Below the pieces are notes generated by a model. It had not been told where the DNA came from, made no database searches, and saw nothing but the letters and a program-made list of their open reading frames with translations. Position numbers and translations under genes: made by a program. Shown piece after piece: positions 6,678 through 15,868 of a stretch of DNA of 23,552 nt. This DNA comes from BQJD01 sp964350265 (GTDB taxonomy: Bacteria; Pseudomonadota; Gammaproteobacteria; Arenicellales; CAJQKF01). The stretch's first letter is position 1. Each line of letters opens with the position of its first letter. The stretch spans positions 1 through 23,552 of the forward strand of contig CAYGJZ010000069.1 of assembly GCA_964350265.1 (NCBI GenBank), in the 5' to 3' direction.

Positions 6678-7040
6678 CTACTCGGTGGCCGTCATCTCGA
6701 CGCGGTCGCTGTCGCCGAGGGTGACCCGTCGTCCGTCGAGGGTTTCGAAGTGGCGGCCGGAAATGGATTTCTTGTAGGCCTGGTAGGTGACTTTCTGGCC
6801 GGCGCCGTCGGTGACGTCGATGTTGACGATCTGGTGCTGGTCCTGCCAGTGCAGCACGAACAGCAGCGCCGAGATGGCCAGCACCAGGCCGAGCAGCGCG
6901 TAGATCACGGTGCGTGTCTGCACGCCACCCGCTTCCACCGGCTTGCTCGATGCCTTGGCCGGCCGCTTCGCGCCCTTTTGCCGGAACACCAGCGCGATGA
7001 CGATGATCACCGCCAGGGTGAAGAGAATCTTGGTCAGCAT
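6678..7040 (-). CDS. Small two-transmembrane protein, unknown function
   Basis: I do not recognise this 120-residue protein. Helix 1 covers about residues 4-19 (KILFTLAVIIVIALVF). A basic Lys/Arg/Pro linker follows (RQKGAKRPAKASSK), then helix 2 at about 44-64 (TVIYALLGLVLAISALLFVLHW). The C-terminal 55 residues form a small polar domain (VNIDVTDGAGQKVTYQAYKK, GRHFETLDGRRVTLGDSDRVEM) that could be on the periplasmic or cytoplasmic side; the positive linker between the helices suggests the linker is cytoplasmic and both termini are outside. It lies 10 bases after ycgL and 2 bases before the rhomboid gene, so the three are likely one transcript. Confidence 0.75.
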   Translation of the reverse strand: MLTKILFTLAVIIVIALVFRQKGAKRPAKASSKPVEAGGVQTRTVIYALLGLVLAISALLFVLHWQDQHQIVNIDVTDGAGQKVTYQAYKKSISGRHFETLDGRRVTLGDSDRVEMTATE

Positions 7041-7050
7041 GCCGTTGGCG

Positions 7051-7323
7051 TCAGCAGGCCGGCTTGTCCAGCGGGTTGCCCTCCGCCGGTGGCAGTTGCA
7101 GGTAGTAGCCGGGCTCGGTCAGCCTGGCGATGACCTCGTCGACATCGGCATTGGCCAGGTGTCGTCCGGGGGCAAGTTCAAGGACCATCACTTCCTCGAG
7201 CGGCCCGAGCATCTCGGCCAGGGCCGACGGCAGTTCCACGCTGTCATCGTCCGCGTCGTCGCGTCGGCGAAGGAAGAGGTAGGTGTCGGCCTTGCGCCGG
7301 CTCTTGTAGACAGTACAGTGCAT
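7051..7323 (-). CDS. ycgL: YcgL domain-containing protein
   Basis: This 90-residue protein matches the YcgL family of small cytoplasmic proteins of unknown biochemical role, widespread in Gammaproteobacteria. It opens MHCTVYKSRRKADTYLFLRR, has LAPGRHLANADVDEVIARL in the middle, and the family signature GYYLQLPP near the end (E. coli YcgL has NADIEKV and GYYLQLPPP). The ATG at 7323 has no strong ribosome site but gives the family N-terminus exactly. It sits 62 bases downstream of gltA, separated by a large GC hairpin, and 10 bases before the next gene. Confidence 0.9.
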   Translation of the reverse strand: MHCTVYKSRRKADTYLFLRRRDDADDDSVELPSALAEMLGPLEEVMVLELAPGRHLANADVDEVIARLTEPGYYLQLPPAEGNPLDKPAC

Positions 7324-7333
7324 GTTCGGTGAT

Positions 7334-7369
7334 CCGGGCGCCGCCGCGGGCTCGCGGCGACGCGCCCGG
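7334..7369 (-). terminator. GC-rich hairpin after gltA, terminator-like or attenuator
   Basis: In the 62-base gltA-ycgL gap, CCGGGCG (7334-7340) pairs with CGCCCGG (7363-7369), and inside it CGCCGCG (7342-7348) pairs with CGCGGCG (7353-7359) around a 4-base loop: 14 base pairs with one small internal loop. No U-run follows in the direction of transcription. It could slow or end gltA transcription or protect the 3' end of gltA mRNA. Confidence 0.5.
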
Positions 7370-7385
7370 CAGGGCTCCGCGTGGG

Positions 7386-8783
<1,398 letters not shown>

Positions 8784-8897
8784 GTGCAACCTTGACCCTT
8801 AATACAAAGTATTGAAAAAACTAATGTATTGATTCGTGAATCCCTATGCATCTTAATAGAAGATCCGGCAATCCGCCAGCATGGTCAAGACATTGTT
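8784..8897 (-). promoter_or_regulatory. AT-rich gltA control region with several palindromes
   Basis: This 114-base gap is markedly AT-richer than its surroundings. It carries three perfect 5-bp inverted repeats: AATAC/GTATT (8801-8813), GATTC/GAATC (8831-8842) and ATCTT/AAGAT (8850-8864). A fourth, GTCAAG (8884-8889)/CTTGAC (8901-8906), spans the stop of the upstream gene. A promoter for gltA must be here, but no pair of hexamers stands out: TTGCCG with a CATAGG 17 bases on is weak. Confidence 0.5.
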
Positions 8898-10463
8898 TTA
8901 CTTGACTTTTCCGCTTTCCTGTCGGTCCTCCCCCGGGGTGGGTCCACGGGCGCTGACGGGGTCGATTTCACCGACACGGTGAATGATGCTCCAGTAGTCC
9001 AGGAGCTGGATCTTGATCAGCGCGTGGTAGATGCGCACCCGCTGCAGCAGTTCGTGGAGCAGGGCGGCATGCGCGGTGAATTCCCCCGGTTCGGCCAGCA
9101 CGGTTGCCAGTGCCGCGCCGTCGTCGTCGCCGAGGCAGCGCTCGGCGAAGCCATGATAATCGATCTGTGCCGCTACCTGCATCAAGGCCAGGCCGGCCGC
9201 GTCGACGCCGGCGTCGGGGACCTGCGCCAGTGCCTCGCCGAGGCGGCGCTGGCGCTCGCCGGCGTCGGCGATCTGCCGCTCGACACGTTTGCGGTTCGGC
9301 GGGGTGAAGGAGAAGGCGCGGGCCAGGGCGTCGAGCTCGGCCCGCGGCGTGGCGGGCAGCAGGCCGGCGGCGAAGGCGCCGTCGAAGCGCATGCGCAGGT
9401 CGAAGATCATCGCGTAGTCGCGGGCGAACATGCGCAGCAGGTGGCGGCGGGCGGTCTCCCCCTCGTCGGAAAAGACTTCCCGCATCACCTGTCGCCGGGC
9501 CGCGACCAACCGGTCGGCCAGCGAATCGTCGCCGGGAAAGCGTCGGCGCACCTCGTCGTCGAGGGCCTCGCTCGGCCAGGTGAAGTGCTGGGCGTCGAAG
9601 TAGTCCGGCGCAGCGGCGGCCTCGGCATCGTGGTTGATGCGCGAGATGGCCTTGCCGAGCAGGCTGGCGAAGCGACGCGCGGTGAAGGCGTACCAGAACG
9701 ACGGCGCGGCGTCGGTGGACAGCAGCCGGCGCAGGCGCGCCCGGCCCGGCGAGTCGACCAGGGCGCGGGCGCGCTTGATCAGCGGGTCGCGGACGAAGGC
9801 CTTGGCGGGGAAGTCCTCGTAGGCGAAGAAGCCCTTCTCGTACCAGTCCTCCACCGGGCCGAGGTGGAAGCCGATGCGGGCACTCTGCACGCCCATCGGC
9901 AGGGGTGAACGCAGTGCCGACAGGCCGACCTGCACGAAGCGGTCGTGGGCGCGGGCGTCGGCGGCATCGGCATGTTGTTCACGAAACAGGCCGAAGTCGT
10001 CGGTGTCGCGGATCAGCGGTTCGCCGACCACCGCGCCGCCATCGTCCACGCGCCCGGTCACGGTGGGATCGTTGCCGAACACCTCGTGCCACAGGTAGTG
10101 CAGGTGAAGACGCATGCGCGACTGCTTGTAGTGGCTGGTCAGGTGCAGGTAGCCGCCGGCGGCGGCGTCGATCTTGTCGCGGGTCAGGAAGCCGGCCAGG
10201 CGCACCAGCAAGGTGCCGGCCGGGTAGGAGGCGAAGGCGCCGACGAGAAGCGCGGTCAGCTGGTCGCTGCTCAGCGTCTGCGCACTGGTATAGTTGGTCT
10301 TGATGATGCTCGAGCTCATCGCCAGCGTAATCAGCACGCCGTTGCGCATGGCCCGCCGTTGCAGGCTCCGTCCGGAAAGGAAGAGCAGGTTCTCGGTCAC
10401 CACCAGGATCCGTTTCAGGTCCCGGTACAGGCGTAGCAAGGTGAAGTAGGAAGCCGTTCCCAT
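8898..10463 (-). CDS. Uncharacterised 521-residue protein
   Basis: I cannot place this protein in a family. It starts MGTASYFTLLRLYRDLKRIL and has a moderately hydrophobic N-terminal third (NGVLITLAMSSSIIKTNYTS, then LTALLVGAFASYPAGTLLVRLAGFL), which may be one or two membrane-associated helices. The rest looks soluble, helical and rich in Arg, Ala, Asp and aromatic residues; recognisable local features include HLHYLWHEVFGNDPTV, GPVEDWYEKGFFAYEDFP and DYFDAQHFTWP. No nucleotide-binding or metal motif stands out. The frame is open to 10619, but those 52 extra residues overlap the divergent hydrolase. ATG at 10463 is chosen; its start codon overlaps that of the hydrolase (CATG). Codon use fits the neighbours, so recent transfer is not suggested. 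Confidence 0.72.
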   Translation of the reverse strand: MGTASYFTLLRLYRDLKRILVVTENLLFLSGRSLQRRAMRNGVLITLAMSSSIIKTNYTSAQTLSSDQLTALLVGAFASYPAGTLLVRLAGFLTRDKIDAAAGGYLHLTSHYKQSRMRLHLHYLWHEVFGNDPTVTGRVDDGGAVVGEPLIRDTDDFGLFREQHADAADARAHDRFVQVGLSALRSPLPMGVQSARIGFHLGPVEDWYEKGFFAYEDFPAKAFVRDPLIKRARALVDSPGRARLRRLLSTDAAPSFWYAFTARRFASLLGKAISRINHDAEAAAAPDYFDAQHFTWPSEALDDEVRRRFPGDDSLADRLVAARRQVMREVFSDEGETARRHLLRMFARDYAMIFDLRMRFDGAFAAGLLPATPRAELDALARAFSFTPPNRKRVERQIADAGERQRRLGEALAQVPDAGVDAAGLALMQVAAQIDYHGFAERCLGDDDGAALATVLAEPGEFTAHAALLHELLQRVRIYHALIKIQLLDYWSIIHRVGEIDPVSARGPTPGEDRQESGKVK

Positions 10464-11322
10464 GAATGATTTGCTTGGCGCCGCCAGGGCGCGTTCGTTT
10501 TCCCTGCCCGCTGGCGACATCTGCACGCTCACGTTCGGGCGCGGCCAGCGTCGCGTGCTCGCACTGCACGGCTGGCTGGACAATGCCGCCAGTTTCGCGC
10601 CGCTGGCACCGTTGCTCAACGACGCCTGCGTGGTGGCGCTGGACCTCGCCGGCCATGGCCATTCCGATCACCGGCCGCCGGGGACCGGGTATCACCTGCT
10701 GGACTACATCACCGACGTGATCGGCGTGGCCGATGCACTGGGCTGGCGTGAGTGTACCCTGCTCGGTCACTCGCTGGGAGCCGGGCTGGCCAGCCTGGTG
10801 GCGGCGGCGTGGCCGGAGCGGGTCGAGCGACTGTGCCTGCTCGATGGCATCGGTCCGATCAGTGGCCGTGCCGAAGAGGCACCGTCGCGACTCCGTCGCG
10901 GGGTCGACGCGCGGCTCGCCGAGGCCAGTCGCAAGACCCGCGTGCATCCCGGCATCGACACCGCGGTGCGTGCGCGGCTGGCGGCCACGCGCATGCACGA
11001 GGCCAATGCGCGGCTGATCGTCGAGCGCAACCTTCGTGCCGTCGAAGGCGGCTTCACCTGGCGCACCGATGGCCGCCTGACCTTGCCGTCGCTGTCCTAT
11101 CTCGACGAGGCGCAGGTGCTGGCCCACCTGTCGGCGGTGACCTGTCCGGCACTGCTGCTGATCGCCGACGACGGTGCCATCGTCACCCGAACCTCCACCC
11201 CGGCACGCATCGCGGCGATGCCGTCCCTGTCGGTGGATACCTTGCCGGGGCATCACCACGTGCACATGGACGACGCGGCGACGGTGGCCGAGCGGCTCAA
11301 CCGCTTTCTCGACCCGGAGTAG
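10462..11322 (+). CDS. Alpha/beta hydrolase
   Basis: This 286-residue alpha/beta-hydrolase fold protein has the oxyanion segment LHGWLDNAASF (35-45), the nucleophile elbow GHSLGAG with Ser104, a probable acidic residue in LLIADDG near residue 234, and the catalytic His in the LPGHHHVHMDD cluster (264-268). It also contains DLAGHGHSDH, usual in esterase/haloalkane-dehalogenase-like members, and a lid region with many Arg (about 135-190). HGWLDNAASF is common in gammaproteobacterial hydrolases of unknown substrate, so substrate remains undefined. ATG 10462 has TAGGAAG upstream at about 10 bases. It converges on dacB with 20 bases between the stops. Confidence 0.9.
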   Translation: MNDLLGAARARSFSLPAGDICTLTFGRGQRRVLALHGWLDNAASFAPLAPLLNDACVVALDLAGHGHSDHRPPGTGYHLLDYITDVIGVADALGWRECTLLGHSLGAGLASLVAAAWPERVERLCLLDGIGPISGRAEEAPSRLRRGVDARLAEASRKTRVHPGIDTAVRARLAATRMHEANARLIVERNLRAVEGGFTWRTDGRLTLPSLSYLDEAQVLAHLSAVTCPALLLIADDGAIVTRTSTPARIAAMPSLSVDTLPGHHHVHMDDAATVAERLNRFLDPE

Positions 11323-11342
11323 CGAGCGGCGCGTAGGCGGCG

Positions 11343-12776
11343 CTAATAGTGACGATAGAGGTAGGACAGCACCGCGTCCTGCACCGCGTTGCCGCTGGCA
11401 TAGGTGAGCCCGGGCGCATTGTGCAGCATCACCAGCACCAGGGCGGTGCCGCGTCCGGTGGTGCCGTAGCCTGCCGCCGCGCGCACGTCGCGCAGCAGAC
11501 CGGTCTTCAGGCGGTAGCGCCCGGTTTCGTCGTGGTCGTGCAGGCGACGACGGGTGGAGCCGTCGATGCCGACCAGGGACAGCGAGGCGGCGAACTCGTC
11601 GGCGAACGGGTGCCCCCGGGCATCGACGAGCAGGTCGGCGAGGCCGCGGGCGGTGATGCGCGCGTCCCGCGACAGGCCGGCGCCGTTGTCGATGACCAGG
11701 TGCGGCAGCGACAGTCCGCGGCGGTGCAGCCAGTCGGCGATGGCCACCCGCCCGGCATCCACGCTGCCGGGTGGTCCGACGATTTCCGCGCCCAGGGTCA
11801 GCAGCAGGCTGCGCGCCATGAGGTTGTTGGAGAACTTGTTGACGCCCTGCAGGACATCGGCCAGCGGCGGCGAGTCGTGTGCGAGCACGGTGCGCGCCGA
11901 GACCGGTGCCGGGCCATGCACGAGGGTGCCGTCGAAGCGTCCGCCGAGTGCCGACCACAGCGCCTGGAAGACGCCGAGCAGGTAGGCGTCCGCGTCGAGT
12001 ACGCTGCGGGTGACGGCGTATTCCCCGCATTCGACACCGTAGCGGCCGCTGACCCGCACGGTGACCGGCTGGCGACGGCTGACCTCCACCTGCACGTGGT
12101 TGTTGCGGCGCTGGCAGGGACCCGCGACGGCGCGCAGGCGGTTGTCGATGGTCAAGGTGGTGGACGGCGGCTCGGCGATGACCTCGACGCGGTCGGCCCC
12201 GGGCACCAGCACGAAGCGGGTGGCGCGGAAGTTCACCACCAGCGAGGCCGGCCAGGCGTTGTAGGCGCGCTCGGGCTGCTCGTCGATGGGCGAGCGGTCG
12301 ATGCTGGCCTCGTCGAAGTAGCGGTCGTCCACCACCAGGTCGCCGGTGACATGGCGAATGCCGCGCTGGCGCAGTGCCAGCAGCATGTGCAGGAAGTCCT
12401 CCACCAGGATCATCGGGTCGCCGCCGCCGGTGATGTAGAGATTGCCGTCGACGACACCGTCGCGCGGCAGCGCGTCGACGCGGAAGTCGGTGCGCCAGGT
12501 GTAGGCCGGTCCCAGCAGGTCGAGGGCGGCATAGCTGGTGACGAGCTTCATCACCGAGGCGGGATTGCGCGGGGTGTCGGCAAGGTGTTCCAGCAGCACC
12601 CGGCCGTCGGTGGTGGTGACCAGCAGGCTGATCGACTCGGCCGGCAGTCGATGTCGTGCCAGCACCTCGGACAGTGCACCGGGCAGTTCGCCGAAGGCGC
12701 CGGTGGACCAAGCCAGGGCGGCGGCCATGGCCAGCGCGCGCCCGCCTGGGGTGCGAAGGATTGCTGCTATACTCAC
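11343..12776 (-). CDS. dacB: D-alanyl-D-alanine carboxypeptidase/endopeptidase (PBP4)
   Basis: DacB is a class C penicillin-binding protein that trims or cleaves peptidoglycan peptides in the periplasm. A signal sequence (GGRALAMAAALAWSTGAFG) precedes a mature enzyme with the three penicillin-binding motifs: SVMK (Ser74-Lys77), SNN (near 316) and KTG (near 424). The insertion between SxxK and SxN, with YITGGGDPM, GDLVVDDRYFD and AYNAWPASLVVNF, is that of the PBP4 family. GTG 12776 gives 477 residues, the same as E. coli PBP4; ATG 12815 would add 13 residues that do not resemble the family and extend the protein upstream. Neither start has a strong ribosome site, so it is uncertain. The 5' end faces the DUF1820 gene. 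Confidence 0.92.
   Translation of the reverse strand: MSIAAILRTPGGRALAMAAALAWSTGAFGELPGALSEVLARHRLPAESISLLVTTTDGRVLLEHLADTPRNPASVMKLVTSYAALDLLGPAYTWRTDFRVDALPRDGVVDGNLYITGGGDPMILVEDFLHMLLALRQRGIRHVTGDLVVDDRYFDEASIDRSPIDEQPERAYNAWPASLVVNFRATRFVLVPGADRVEVIAEPPSTTLTIDNRLRAVAGPCQRRNNHVQVEVSRRQPVTVRVSGRYGVECGEYAVTRSVLDADAYLLGVFQALWSALGGRFDGTLVHGPAPVSARTVLAHDSPPLADVLQGVNKFSNNLMARSLLLTLGAEIVGPPGSVDAGRVAIADWLHRRGLSLPHLVIDNGAGLSRDARITARGLADLLVDARGHPFADEFAASLSLVGIDGSTRRRLHDHDETGRYRLKTGLLRDVRAAAGYGTTGRGTALVLVMLHNAPGLTYASGNAVQDAVLSYLYRHY
12765..12773 (+). promoter_or_regulatory. Extended -10 promoter for the DUF1820 gene
   Basis: TGCTATACT is a TGn-extended -10 hexamer (TATACT at 12768-12773) reading toward the DUF1820 gene with about 155 bases of leader. 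No -35 is evident, as is normal for extended -10 promoters. The same box, TGCTATnCT, recurs at 20005-20013 and on the minus strand at 19889-19897. Confidence 0.45.
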
Positions 12777-12934
12777 GAATTCCGTTGTCCCGAAGCGGCC
12801 AGTGTCCAGCGCCATGTCCCGCGAGCGTCACGACGGTGACCGCCCACGACGCAGGCAACGTCCCGAAGCGCCGTTTCTACAGTGCGCCACGCGGCGGCAG
12901 GGACCTCAACCGCTACATGGTAAAGCAGCCTCGC

Positions 12935-13264
12935 ATGGCAGACAAACGCATCTACAAGGTGGTCTTCCACAACCAGGGCAGTGTCTACGAACTGCATGCC
13001 CGCGAGGTCAGCCAGGCCAGCATGTACGCCTTCGTCGAGGTCGGCGACATTATTTTCGGCGAGCGATCCAAGGTGGTGGTCGATCCCTCCGACGAGCGCC
13101 TGAAGGCGGAGTTCTCCGGGGTCAAGCGCACCTGGATTCCCCTCCACGCGGTGATCCGCATCGACGAGGTGGACAAGGAGGGGCGCAACAAGATCGTCGC
13201 CGCCGAAGGCGGCAACGTGGCGCCCTTCCCGATGCCGATGACACCACCCGGACGCAAGGAATAG
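12935..13264 (+). CDS. DUF1820 family protein
   Basis: This 109-residue protein matches a small conserved gammaproteobacterial family with no known biochemical role. It opens ADKRIYKVVFHNQGSVYELH, contains FGERSKVVVDPSDERLK and the characteristic IPLHAVIRIDEVDKEG, and ends in NVAPFPMPM. Related proteins in Pseudomonas share VFGERTQMVVDP and MHAIVRIDEV. Start ATG 12935 gives the family N-terminus; ATG 12917 six codons upstream is possible, and the frame remains open back to 12656 without meaningful sequence. Its neighbour downstream starts 28 bases after the stop. Confidence 0.88.
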   Translation: MADKRIYKVVFHNQGSVYELHAREVSQASMYAFVEVGDIIFGERSKVVVDPSDERLKAEFSGVKRTWIPLHAVIRIDEVDKEGRNKIVAAEGGNVAPFPMPMTPPGRKE

Positions 13265-13291
13265 TTTGTTCAACCCGCCAGGGATGCCGTG

Positions 13292-13828
13292 ATGAAGATT
13301 CTGAAGATGCTGCTTTCGGCGGTGGCCGTCCTGGCCATCGTCTTCGTCGTGGTCGGGTTGTTCCTGCCCGCCACCGCGACCATGAGCCGGCAGGTGGTGA
13401 TCGAGGCACCGCCGTCGGCGGTCTTTCCCCTGGTCAACGACCTGCGCGCCATGCGCACCTGGGCGCCGTGGTACGAGCGCGACCCGGACGCCGTCTACCG
13501 TTACGACGGCGCCGAGCGCGGCGTGGGTGCCCGGGTGGCGTGGCAAAGCGATCACCCCGAGGTCGGCAGCGGCAGCCAGGAGATCATCGAAAGCCGGGTG
13601 GACGAGTACGTGCGCACCAGCCTCGACTTCGGCGCGCAGGGCCAGGCCGAGGCCTGGTTCGCCCTGGCCGAGGTGGAGGCCGGCACCGAGGTCACCTGGG
13701 GCTTCGTCACCGACTTCGGCAACAACCTGCTGGGCCGCTACTTCGGCCTGGTCATCGAGTCGATGCTGGCGCCGGACTACGAGGCCGGGCTGGCCCGGCT
13801 GAAGAGCGCGGTGGAAGGCGGGCGCTGA
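13292..13828 (+). CDS. SRPBCC family protein with N-terminal membrane anchor
   Basis: The 178-residue product has a hydrophobic N-terminal segment (about 4-26, ILKMLLSAVAVLAIVFVVVGLF) that anchors or exports it. The rest is a START/Bet v 1-like (polyketide cyclase/dehydrase) domain: VVIEAPPSAVFPLVNDLRAMRTWAPW, YRYDGAERGVGARVAWQS, and EVEAGTEVTWGFVTDF, a fold with a ligand cavity of unknown specificity here. ATG 13292 follows an AGGGA; a GTG at 13289 is the only near alternative. The stop lies inside a 7-bp hairpin that may act in termination. It follows DUF1820 and may share its transcript. Confidence 0.87.
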   Translation: MKILKMLLSAVAVLAIVFVVVGLFLPATATMSRQVVIEAPPSAVFPLVNDLRAMRTWAPWYERDPDAVYRYDGAERGVGARVAWQSDHPEVGSGSQEIIESRVDEYVRTSLDFGAQGQAEAWFALAEVEAGTEVTWGFVTDFGNNLLGRYFGLVIESMLAPDYEAGLARLKSAVEGGR

Positions 13829-13835
13829 GCCCGCC
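13817..13835 (+). terminator. Hairpin spanning the SRPBCC stop codon
   Basis: GGCGGGC (13817-13823) and GCCCGCC (13829-13835) are a perfect 7-bp inverted repeat with a five-base loop that holds part of the TGA stop. Only a short TTT lies 13 bases further on, so termination is possible but not shown. It lies between convergent genes. Confidence 0.4.
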
Positions 13836-13859
13836 GCGTCGTCGCGTCTTTCCCGGCGC

Positions 13860-14498
<639 letters not shown>

Positions 14499-14601
14499 GG
14501 CGTGGTTCTCCTTGTCTGGCTGCGCACCCGGCGGGAACGAGGAAAAAACGGTACTCCCTTTGCTGCCGGCGAACAAGGGGAGCCGGCCGTGCCGGTGGCG
14601 G

Positions 14602-14610
14602 TGATACACT
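14602..14610 (+). promoter_or_regulatory. Possible extended -10 promoter for the PilZ gene
   Basis: TGATACACT (TGn followed by TACACT at 14605-14610) lies 62 bases before the PilZ gene and matches an extended -10 element. No -35 was found. Within the same gap the divergent msrA promoter is not clearly visible. Confidence 0.3.
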
Positions 14611-14671
14611 GTCGCCCGGGGGGTTGGAGCCGGGTTGCCGGGCACCGGCATCTCGGGTTATGGGAGCACAC

Positions 14672-15019
14672 ATGGATCATCGCAAGTACCGCCGCGCAGC
14701 CAGCGGCGTCAGCATCAACTTTCAGCTGGACCGGCCGGACGCGGCCAGCCGCGACTACTATTCCGGCCTGGTGGAGAACTACAGCTACGGTGGACTGTTC
14801 GTGGCCACCGACGCGCAACTGTCGGTGGGCGACCTGCTGCACCTGGCCATCGACGTCGACGGCGAACCGCCCTTCGAGGCCCGCGCGCTGGTGCGCTGGA
14901 CACGTCGCTGGCGACGGCCGCGGGGTGCCGGGGTGGAGTTCATCGACTTCGACCATCTCGGCGAACGCGAGATCGGCGACGTCCTCACGCGACTGTTCGA
15001 GTCCGCCGACGACGCCTAG
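14672..15019 (+). CDS. PilZ domain protein, probable cyclic di-GMP receptor
   Basis: This 115-residue single-domain protein has both c-di-GMP contact motifs of PilZ: RxxxR in HRKYRRAAS (residues 3-7 region) and NxSxxG in ENYSYGGLFV. PilZ proteins bind cyclic di-GMP and alter motility, exopolysaccharide or enzyme activity by contact with partners. The beta-barrel sequence continues as DLLHLAIDV, ALVRWTR, and GAGVEFIDFD. ATG 14672 follows GGGAG at good spacing; ATG 14660 lacks a site. No partner domain is attached, so its target is unknown. The stop shares CTAG with the convergent prmC. Confidence 0.92.
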   Translation: MDHRKYRRAASGVSINFQLDRPDAASRDYYSGLVENYSYGGLFVATDAQLSVGDLLHLAIDVDGEPPFEARALVRWTRRWRRPRGAGVEFIDFDHLGEREIGDVLTRLFESADDA

Positions 15020-15861
15020 CTGGACGGCTTCCTGCCGAAACTCACCCGCTCGTGCCCGGCCAGGTCGCGCCGGCTGGCGATGTCCTGGAAGCGCTCGGCG
15101 AGCAGGGCCCGCACCGCCGCCGCCTGCTCGGCACCGTGTTCCAACAGCAGCCGGCCGCCGGGCCTGAGCCAGTCCGGCGCGTGGTGGACGATGCGACGGA
15201 TGTCGTCGAGCCCGTCGACGCCGGCCACCAGTGCGCTGCGTGGCTCGTGGGCCACGTCTCCCTCGTCGAGGTGGTGGTCGCCCTCGGCCACGTAGGGCGG
15301 GTTGGACACCACCAGGTCGAAGCGCATGCCAGGGTCCAGCGGCGCGAACCAGTCCCCCTGGCGCACGTCGACACGGGCGCCGAGACGGGCCGCGTTCTCC
15401 CGTGCCAGGGCCACCGCGTCGGCGTCGATGTCCACCGCCGTCACCCGGCAGCGCGGGCAGGCCAGCGCCAGGGCCACGGCGATGTTGCCGCTGCCGGTGC
15501 CCAGGTCGAGAATGTCGGCCTCGCCGTCGAGCCCGTCCAGGGCCAGGGCCACCAGCGTCTCGGTGTCCGGTCGCGGGATCAGCGTCGAGGGGCGCACCGC
15601 GAAGGACAGCGACCAGAACTCGCGCCGCCCGGTGAGATAGGCCACCGGTTCGCCGCGGGCCCGCCGTTGCACCCGTTGTTCAAACGCCAGCAGCGTGGCG
15701 GCATCGAGGGGCTGCTCGTCGCGGGCCATCAGTGTCACCGTGTCGAGTCCGCCGACATGCATCAGCAGCACCTCGGCGTCGAGGCCGGGGGTGGGGCTGT
15801 GCGCGGACAGGACCCGGCGCGCCCGCGCCAGCGCCTGGCGAATGGTGGCGACCTTCGCCAC
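15016..15861 (-). CDS. prmC: Release factor glutamine methyltransferase PrmC (HemK)
   Basis: PrmC methylates the Gln of the GGQ motif of release factors RF1 and RF2, using S-adenosylmethionine. The protein has an N-terminal helical domain and a Rossmann methyltransferase domain. Visible motifs: DLGTGSGN (119-126, SAM binding) and the substrate-binding NPPY (187-190), with PRPDTETLV upstream at about 97. GTG 15861 is the start; it gives 281 residues against 277 in E. coli. Longer frames upstream to 15924 overlap prfA and lack family residues. The gene begins 7 bases after the prfA stop, so enzyme and its substrate RF1 are made from the same transcript. Confidence 0.96.
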   Translation of the reverse strand: MAKVATIRQALARARRVLSAHSPTPGLDAEVLLMHVGGLDTVTLMARDEQPLDAATLLAFEQRVQRRARGEPVAYLTGRREFWSLSFAVRPSTLIPRPDTETLVALALDGLDGEADILDLGTGSGNIAVALALACPRCRVTAVDIDADAVALARENAARLGARVDVRQGDWFAPLDPGMRFDLVVSNPPYVAEGDHHLDEGDVAHEPRSALVAGVDGLDDIRRIVHHAPDWLRPGGRLLLEHGAEQAAAVRALLAERFQDIASRRDLAGHERVSFGRKPSS

Positions 15862-15868
15862 GATCGTC

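Noticed and set aside
9979..12858. A 959-codon minus-strand open frame
   Set aside because: It overlaps the hydrolase on the opposite strand and dacB and the 521-aa gene in another frame; the sequence is Arg/Gly/Pro/Ala filler.
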